A stretch of DNA of 33,216 nt from Bacteroidota bacterium (GTDB taxonomy: Bacteria > Bacteroidota > Bacteroidia > Chitinophagales > Saprospiraceae), in the NCBI GenBank assembly GCA_963169325.1, contig CAUJEY010000116.1, forward strand, positions 1 through 33,216, written 5' to 3'. The notes under the pieces were generated by a model. The model was not told the DNA's origin and did not search any database. It worked only from the letters and a program-made list of their open reading frames with translations. The translations under genes and the position numbers were made by a program. Of this stretch, positions 1 to 5,271 are shown piece by piece. How positions within the stretch are numbered: position 1 is the first letter of the stretch; each line of letters begins with the position of its first letter.

Positions 1-613
1 CTGCAAGATCCTTTATGACCGGATTCTTATAGTTGTAGGCATGGGTGTCCACCGCAAGGTGGAATCTGAATGAAGCCGGAGACAAATATTCGTTGCGACG
101 TACAGAGACCAGATAGAAGGCCTGGGAATCTGGGTAAGCGGCCCATGAACCGCGACGCCCAATAGTCATACGGAAGAGACTTGGGTAAATCTGGCGCGAC
201 GGATTGCAAGAGATGTGGCTTACCCCGGAGGTCTCCATAGGTGGAGCGATATCGGAGGCGCGAGCGAGTGCCGAAGAATTGCCATGAGTGGATAAGTCAA
301 CAGATCGCCTGAAAGGGAAAATCCGGGAGATATGCCAGAGGAATCGGGGCGTAAAATTCGAGCAAGTAATAGCGGAACTAAATGCTGCTATACTCGGCTG
401 GACGAACTACTTCCGATTGGCCAACAAATGGCTAAGCACGATGCATCAGATAGACAGTTGGATGCGCCACAAACTGAGGTGTTACCGCCTCAAACAATGC
501 GGACGCAAGTACACGATCTTCAAAATGCTGTGCAACTTAGGTATACCGGAAAGTACGTACGTCCGGTGGTGTGGAGGGGACGGAGGGCTAACGCCCTCCT
601 CCTACCCTTTTGA
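1..613 (+). mobile_element. Relic of a Bacteroides-type group II intron, internally deleted
   Basis: The first ~250 bases resemble domain I RNA of group II introns found in Bacteroides. They contain a GNRA-capped hairpin (CCACC-GCAA-GGTGG, 49-62), followed by the blocks GGAATCTGAATGAAGCCGGA, CTGGGAATCTGGGTAAG and CTTACCCCGGAGGTCTCC, which I recall from that intron class. The 3' end has the expected domain V/VI layout: CGTCCGGTGGTGTGG around 560-574, then a perfect 7-bp hairpin GGAGGGC-TAAC-GCCCTCC (582-599) and the branch-site region TCCTACC. Between them only the maturase C-terminus remains, so the reverse transcriptase palm/fingers region is missing. The true 5' end (GTGYG) lies before the window or is lost. 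The 3' boundary near 613 is estimated from the usual distance to domain VI. This is a non-autonomous remnant; whether its RNA can still splice is unknown. Confidence 0.8.
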
Positions 614-716
614 CGCAACCCTTAGTCTCCGCAATCCATCCAGCCAAATCAACAAACGATCCTTTCAAACCCTCAAGGCAAGTAAATCTCCGGAAACGGC
701 CTCGCCGGACACCTAA
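288..716 (+). pseudogene. C-terminal maturase (GIIM) fragment of a group II intron reverse transcriptase
   Basis: The frame opens at a GTG directly after a TGA and encodes 142 residues. Residues ~7-90 match the group II intron maturase-specific domain: RLKGKIREICQRNRG, then FEQVIAELNAAILGWTNYFR and the WMRHKLRCYRLKQ thumb/X-domain segment. A complete intron-encoded protein is around 400-600 residues with seven RT motifs including YxDD; none of those is present, so this is a truncated relic. After about residue 90 the frame reads through the intron 3' RNA (domain V/VI) and into the flanking exon, so the last ~50 residues are probably not protein of the original gene. No plausible start signal was seen, and expression is doubtful. 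Confidence 0.8.
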
Positions 717-752
717 TTTTATGTCGTTAATTGGTTCACGCATCAAAACGAC

Positions 753-817
753 ATGACTTATGAAGCAGGTAGCAGGTACTTACGCCTTTCGCGAAATCAC
801 CACCGATCATAAGTCAT
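753..817. repeat. 11-bp perfect inverted repeat downstream of the intron relic
   Basis: ATGACTTATGA at 753-763 is exactly complementary to TCATAAGTCAT at 807-817, with a 43-base spacer. A second, shorter pair lies immediately upstream: ATGTCGTT at 721-728 and AACGACAT at 747-754. Together they could fold into two adjacent hairpins in the gap before the methyltransferase gene. There is no T-run, so this is not a typical terminator. It could be remnant mobile DNA, an operator or a leader structure. Confidence 0.5.
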
Positions 818-879
818 CGTGTAAAGTATCCCTCTGCGGCTACTAAACAGTACACAAAACCAATAAAGTCAGCAACATC

Positions 880-1587
880 ATGCGAAAGTTCTCCAACCTG
901 CTCTTCTTCCTCGGACTTGGTTACCTGCTTCCGCTCATCGGGCGGCCGCATCTGATTCTGGATTGGCAAATACTCGCACTGATGGTTGCTGCCACCGCGC
1001 TCGTACTCAGCCAGCCACCCTTAGGGCTGGCTGAGGCCCGCAAACGCCGGGGCACCGATCGTTTTTCCCTGCTTTGGATCACGATCATGGCCTTGCCGGC
1101 CATGACGGCCCCGGTAGTGGAGTGGGCCTATTTCAGACCAATCGCCGATACGGTTGTGGCGAATGCAGCCAATAGGCCGGACGAGGTGCTACCATTTTTC
1201 GAGGCAGTCGAAGTTCCCATGTCAGTGGGTTGGATGCTGCTGGGACTGGGCATCATCGCCACCGGGCTTGTTTTGCGCATCTGGGCGATCCGCACCCTCG
1301 GCAACGCCTTCACCTCCACGGTGCAGATTGTGCCGGAGCACCGCCTGGTTACTTCCGGACCGTACAATTTCGTCCGGCACCCCAGCTACCTGGGCGCTTA
1401 CCTGGCGTTTTTGGGCGCCGCCGTTTTCTTACAGGCCTGGATCGGGCTGGCAGTAGCGGCATTGTGCATGGGCGTGGCCTATTGGATCCGGATTCCCGTG
1501 GAAGAAGCGGCGCTGGAGCGCAATTTCAAGGGTGCCTGGCGGGCGTACCGCTCCCACACGAAGCGAATGATTCCGGGAATATGGTGA
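880..1587 (+). CDS. Isoprenylcysteine carboxyl methyltransferase-family (ICMT/PEMT-like) membrane protein
   Basis: The 235-residue protein has about five hydrophobic segments (residues ~5-20, 28-45, 63-80, 115-135, 175-203). It carries the hallmark of the ICMT/PEMT superfamily of membrane S-adenosylmethionine-dependent methyltransferases: GPYNFVRHPSYLGAY at 160-174 (the RHPxYxG motif) followed by paired glutamates in RIPVEEAAL (E208, E209) and a C-terminal YRSHTKRMIPGIW. In the family these residues bind SAM at the membrane face. Bacterial members methylate unknown small molecules, lipids or thiols; the substrate cannot be told from sequence. It stands alone, 66 bases before a hydrolase fragment, and begins at ATG 880. 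Confidence 0.85.
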   Translation: MRKFSNLLFFLGLGYLLPLIGRPHLILDWQILALMVAATALVLSQPPLGLAEARKRRGTDRFSLLWITIMALPAMTAPVVEWAYFRPIADTVVANAANRPDEVLPFFEAVEVPMSVGWMLLGLGIIATGLVLRIWAIRTLGNAFTSTVQIVPEHRLVTSGPYNFVRHPSYLGAYLAFLGAAVFLQAWIGLAVAALCMGVAYWIRIPVEEAALERNFKGAWRAYRSHTKRMIPGIW

Positions 1588-1653
1588 GTAGGTAATTTGT
1601 TTTCCTCGTTTTTTCGATAACATTTTAATTTTTTCAAACTCAAAAAAAGTAAC

Positions 1654-1986
1654 ATGGCAGTCAACAGAGTGGTTTTTATGACTACTTTGATTAAACAGTC
1701 TTTTAACGAACATCCAATGCCCGGTAAACTTTCAGACTTTGTTTTAAGAATGCAAAAATTATTCCTGACAGCGCCGAATTTAACCGACAATGATTTGAAA
1801 AAAATAGGATGCCCGACCTTAATTATCGCCGGAGACAACGATTTAATAAAAACTGAGCACCAGCAATATTTGCGTGCAATGATATCGAATAGCAGTCTCT
1901 GTATTCTGCCCAATACCGGTCACGACGCACAAATCGAACAATTCGAAGTAGTGAACAGGTTCATCTCCGGATTTTTAAAAAAATAA
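1654..1986 (+). pseudogene. C-terminal fragment of an alpha/beta hydrolase
   Basis: The 110-residue frame matches only the C-terminal third of an alpha/beta-hydrolase fold. CPTLIIAGDNDLI (residues ~53-65) holds the acidic triad residue position and PNTGHDAQIEQ (~86-96) the catalytic histidine, followed by a final helix VVNRFISGFLKK. The oxyanion loop and nucleophile elbow GxSxG, normally 100-150 residues upstream, are absent, so it cannot be an active hydrolase by itself. Its DNA is much richer in A/T than the flanking genes (for example the run around 1610-1650 and codons AAA/TTA throughout). This suggests separate ancestry or relaxed selection. A small genuine protein is possible but less likely. 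Confidence 0.7.
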
Positions 1987-2064
1987 GATTCACCCATTCC
2001 TTGTACTAGTATATTCACCCAAATCACAGCAAAACCGGTAAATCGTACACAAGAGGTTGGGAAA

Positions 2065-2121
2065 CTTAACACTAACTTAAACTGCCTTTCAAGTTGGCTT
2101 AATACAGACTTCGGACTTTTG
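2065..2121 (+). promoter_or_regulatory. PhoB-box-like array of 11-bp direct repeats with overlapping -7 box
   Basis: CTTAA-type units start at 2065 (CTTAACA), 2076 (CTTAAAC), 2087 (TTTCAAG, degenerate), 2098 (CTTAATA) and 2109 (CTTCGGA), exactly 11 bases apart. Direct repeats with an 11-bp period are the known architecture of PhoB binding sites, two per dimer. A degenerate Bacteroidota -7 element (GACTTTTG, consensus TAnnTTTG) sits at 2114-2121, which places the repeats over the -33 region as expected for an activator. The ATG of the TonB receptor follows 23 bases later. Assignment to PhoB is inference; another OmpR-type regulator would use similar geometry. Confidence 0.6.
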
Positions 2122-2144
2122 CACCTGAAAATCTGTATATAACT

Positions 2145-4940
2145 ATGAAACGCAGTTCCAACCTATTATTCAGCATTCTGCTGCTCCTCCCCTTTTTTGT
2201 ACAAGCCCAAAAGGGAACCATTGTCGGAAAAGTTATTGATGCTAAACTCGCCGAAGATCTTATCGGATGCACCGTCAAAATGGACAACGGCGCGGGTGGC
2301 AGCATCACCGACTACGAAGGCCGCTTCATGATTACCAATGTGCCGGCGGGCAAACACTCCCTTACCGTCAGTTACACCGGGTATTCGGAAAAACGTATCG
2401 AAGAAGTTGTCGTAAAAGGTGGCGAAGCCACCACGGTAGACGTCGCGCTCGAAGATGCATCGGCCCAAATGATCGCCGAGGTGGTCGTGACCGCTACGGC
2501 CCAGCGCGCGAGCATGAGCGCACTCACCATTTTGCAAAAAAGCAGCGCGTTCGTCGCCGACGGTATCAGCGCGGAAGTGATCAAACGCACCCCCGACCGC
2601 ACCACCAGCGACGTCATTCGCCGGGTGAGCGGCGCCAGTATTCAAGACAATAAATTCGCCATTATACGCGGCCTCAACGACCGCTACAACATCGCCCTGC
2701 TCAACGGCGCCCTGCTCAGCAGTACCGAGCCCGACCGGAAAGCCTTCTCTTTCGATTTGTTCCCTTCATCTATGCTCGACAACCTGGTGGTCGTAAAAAC
2801 CGCCAGCGCCGACCTGCCGGGCGAGTTTGCCGGCGGCGCTATTTTGGTCAATACCAAAGACATCCCGGACGAAAGTTACGTGCGGGTAAACCTCAGCGGC
2901 GGCTACAACACCGTATCTACGTTCAAACCGTACCAGACCGCCCAGGGTGGCGGCCTCGATTTCCTGGGGACCGACGATGGTACGCGGGCACTGCCGGGAG
3001 GTTTTCCGAGCGCTACCGAATTCCAGGCCTCCGGAAAAGATGAAAAGGTGCGGTTTTCCCAAATGTTGACCAATGACTGGGCGATTACGCAAAAAAGCAG
3101 CGCCGCACCGAACAGTAATATGCAAATCGCATCGGGTTGGGTCACCGCTCCGAATCGCAAAGTGCAGTTCGGTTCCACCTTTGCCGTTTCGTACAGCAAC
3201 CAAAACCGCCTGCAAACCGGTCAGCGCAACGATTTCGATACACAGAGTCAAATCCTGGCGTACGAAGATCAGGAGTTCCGGAACAATGTGTTGTGGGGCA
3301 GCCTGCTGAATACGGCCCTTAAAATCGGGACCCGACACAAGTTAATTTTGCAGGGCACCTACTCTTCCAATGCGACCAGCAGTATTACGGACCGCACAGG
3401 ACGTGAAATCGAACGCGAACAATACGTAAAATATACCTTCAACGAGTACACCGAAAACCACCTGCTCACTTCCCGCCTTGGCGGCGAACACGCCTTCGGT
3501 GCAAACAACATAAAACTTTCCTGGGGTGGCGGGTTCAATCAGATGAACAGCGAAGTGCCCGCTTTACGCCGGATGTTTTATTCAAAACCTTTCGACGCTG
3601 AAGCGGATGCGCCGTTTCGCGCCTTTGTTCCCTTCGGCTCGGCCGACCCGTTCCGCAGTGGCCGTTTTTATTCCAGCCTGTCGGAAGACATCATCAACGG
3701 AAATGTCGATTTGACCATCCCGTTTGCCATCGCCGGCGCCAAACAATCCTTCAAAGCCGGTGGTTTGTATCAAAAGAAAGACCGCGGCTTCAGCGCCAGG
3801 AACCTGGGCTTTATACGCGGTCGTATTGCCGGGTTCAACACTGCGCTGCTCGAATTGCCGCAGGATCAAATTTTCGCTCCGGAGAATATCAATGCCAACG
3901 CATTTCTGCTCGATGAAATTACCAACCCCAGCGATGCTTACAACGCTAATTCGGCGCTCTATTCGGCTTACCTGATGTTCGACAATAAAATCCTCGAAAA
4001 ACTGCGTATCTCCTGGGGGATGCGCCTCGAAGATTTCAGCCAACAGATGGAATCCTTCGAGTATCCCGGCAATACCCCGATAAACATTGATACGAAAGTA
4101 ACCAGCTGGTTGCCCTCGGCCAACCTGACGTACAGCCTCAACGACAAGCACCAGATTCGCTTGTCGGGCTCCAAAACGGTCAGTCGCCCGGAGTTTCGGG
4201 AAATTGCGCCTTTCGCCTTTTTCGATAACCGGCTGTACGCCGCCGTGGTCGGAAATCCGGAACTTATCCCAACGGATGTGTATAATGCCGACCTGCGTTA
4301 TGAAATTTACCCCGGTCAGAATGAATTGTTCAGCGTAAGCCTGTTCTATAAAAAATTCAACAACCCGATCGAATTTACCTTTACCAGCCTGGGCACGGGT
4401 ACGCGTACGTTCTCTTATCAGAATATTCCCAGCGCTGAAAACATCGGCGTGGAACTGGAAATTCGCAAAACGCTCGCTTTTGTCGCTCCGGTGCTTGAAA
4501 ACGTGACCGTCTTTGCAAACGGTACGCTGACGCGCTCTTCGCTGGATTTGTCCAATGTATCCAGATTCGACTCCACCCGTAATTTGCAGGGCCAGTCGCC
4601 ATATATCATCAACGGCGGGATTACCTACAATCATACGAACTGGGGCTTGAGTTCCACGATCGTGTATAATGTGATCGGCGACCGCGTAGCCCAGGTCGGG
4701 ACCGAAGGATACGGCGATGTTTACGAACGTCATCGCCATCTGCTCGACTTCCAGATCAGCAAAACCCTGTGGCGCCGCGGCGAACTCAAACTGACCTGGG
4801 GCGATATTTTCCGTCCCGACTTCATTTACTACCAGGACAACAACGCCAACCACAAATTCGACGAAGGCCAGGGCGACAATGTGATGCAACGGCTCAACCT
4901 CGGCAGCACGGTTACGCTGGGATTTGGGTGGAAGTTTTAA
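2145..4940 (+). CDS. TonB-dependent outer-membrane receptor with CarboxypepD-like N-terminal domain
   Basis: This 931-residue protein has a signal peptide (MKRSSNLLFSILLLLPFFVQ, cleavage after AQ at 22). A CarboxypepD_reg-like beta-sandwich spans ~24-103 (GTIVGKVIDAK ... GSITDYEGRF ... VSYTGYSEK). EVVVTATAQR follows at ~112, then the plug domain (~125-250) with RGLNDRYNIALLNGALL and PGEFAGGAILVNT. A 22-strand-type barrel follows and ends in an aromatic residue (GFGWKF), the usual BamA signal. It should import a ligand across the outer membrane using TonB energy. No SusD-like partner gene is adjacent; the next gene encodes a secreted beta-helix protein. Both genes are preceded by 11-bp repeat arrays, so a nutrient-limitation role, possibly phosphate, is inferred. 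The ligand is not determinable from sequence. Confidence 0.93.
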   Translation: MKRSSNLLFSILLLLPFFVQAQKGTIVGKVIDAKLAEDLIGCTVKMDNGAGGSITDYEGRFMITNVPAGKHSLTVSYTGYSEKRIEEVVVKGGEATTVDVALEDASAQMIAEVVVTATAQRASMSALTILQKSSAFVADGISAEVIKRTPDRTTSDVIRRVSGASIQDNKFAIIRGLNDRYNIALLNGALLSSTEPDRKAFSFDLFPSSMLDNLVVVKTASADLPGEFAGGAILVNTKDIPDESYVRVNLSGGYNTVSTFKPYQTAQGGGLDFLGTDDGTRALPGGFPSATEFQASGKDEKVRFSQMLTNDWAITQKSSAAPNSNMQIASGWVTAPNRKVQFGSTFAVSYSNQNRLQTGQRNDFDTQSQILAYEDQEFRNNVLWGSLLNTALKIGTRHKLILQGTYSSNATSSITDRTGREIEREQYVKYTFNEYTENHLLTSRLGGEHAFGANNIKLSWGGGFNQMNSEVPALRRMFYSKPFDAEADAPFRAFVPFGSADPFRSGRFYSSLSEDIINGNVDLTIPFAIAGAKQSFKAGGLYQKKDRGFSARNLGFIRGRIAGFNTALLELPQDQIFAPENINANAFLLDEITNPSDAYNANSALYSAYLMFDNKILEKLRISWGMRLEDFSQQMESFEYPGNTPINIDTKVTSWLPSANLTYSLNDKHQIRLSGSKTVSRPEFREIAPFAFFDNRLYAAVVGNPELIPTDVYNADLRYEIYPGQNELFSVSLFYKKFNNPIEFTFTSLGTGTRTFSYQNIPSAENIGVELEIRKTLAFVAPVLENVTVFANGTLTRSSLDLSNVSRFDSTRNLQGQSPYIINGGITYNHTNWGLSSTIVYNVIGDRVAQVGTEGYGDVYERHRHLLDFQISKTLWRRGELKLTWGDIFRPDFIYYQDNNANHKFDEGQGDNVMQRLNLGSTVTLGFGWKF

Positions 4941-4946
4941 GTGCTT

Positions 4947-5050
4947 GTGTTTTAGTGTTTTGGTGTTTTAGTGTTTTAGTGTTTTGGTGTTTTAGTGTTT
5001 TGGTGTTTTAGTGTTTTAGTGCGGGCTCAAACACCAAAACACCAAAACAC
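4947..5050. repeat. Nine-unit 8-bp tandem repeat with a complementary arm
   Basis: Immediately after the TonB receptor stop codon, nine units of GTGTTTTR run from 4947 to 5018, with the last base alternating in the order A,G,A,A,G,A,G,A,A. After a short GCGGGCT spacer, 5029-5050 carries the complementary strand of the G-type unit (ACACCAAAACACCAAAACAC at 5031-5050). A transcript could form a long, slippery hairpin. There is no T-run, so it is not a classical terminator, but it may protect the 3' end of the receptor mRNA. The perfect periodicity suggests length polymorphism by replication slippage. Confidence 0.9.
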
Positions 5051-5099
5051 ATTAAGATATACAGATTTCAGTAGTTTAAAGGTTAGGAATTGACTACGC

Positions 5100-5134
5100 A
5101 AATCCGGGTGACGCAAGTTGTCCGGATTTTTTTT
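5100..5134 (+). terminator. Rho-independent terminator downstream of the TonB receptor gene
   Basis: An 8-bp perfect stem AAATCCGG (5100-5107) / CCGGATTT (5122-5129) closes a 14-base loop and runs into eight T residues (5127-5134). It lies 160 bases after the receptor stop codon and 20 bases before the repeat array of the next gene, so the receptor and the beta-helix protein are probably separate transcription units. Confidence 0.75.
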
Positions 5135-5153
5135 GTCGGTCATTTCCCACACA

Positions 5154-5197
5154 CTTAACATTCACTTCATACAGACTTAATCCAAACTTAACCCTCC
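5154..5197 (+). promoter_or_regulatory. Second PhoB-box-like array of four 11-bp direct repeats
   Basis: Units start at 5154 (CTTAACA), 5165 (CTTCATA), 5176 (CTTAATC) and 5187 (CTTAACC), spaced exactly 11 bases. The unit CTTMATACAGACTT is nearly shared with the array before the TonB receptor gene. Two candidate -7 boxes follow: TAATTTCA at 5198-5205, directly abutting the last unit, and GACCTTTG at 5225-5232, which is closer to consensus. The downstream gene begins at 5272. As with the first array, PhoB is the best-known regulator with this repeat geometry, but identity is inferred. Confidence 0.6.
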
Positions 5198-5271
5198 TAA
5201 TTTCAGCCCCCCTTGCAGGTAGGCGACCTTTGCGGCAGTTAAACACAACTTCCAATCTAATTTCACCTGCT

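Noticed and set aside
760-846. 28-codon frame (MKQVAGTYAFREITTDHK...)
   Set aside because: It overlaps the inverted repeat, has no family or ribosome-binding evidence, and is too short to support.
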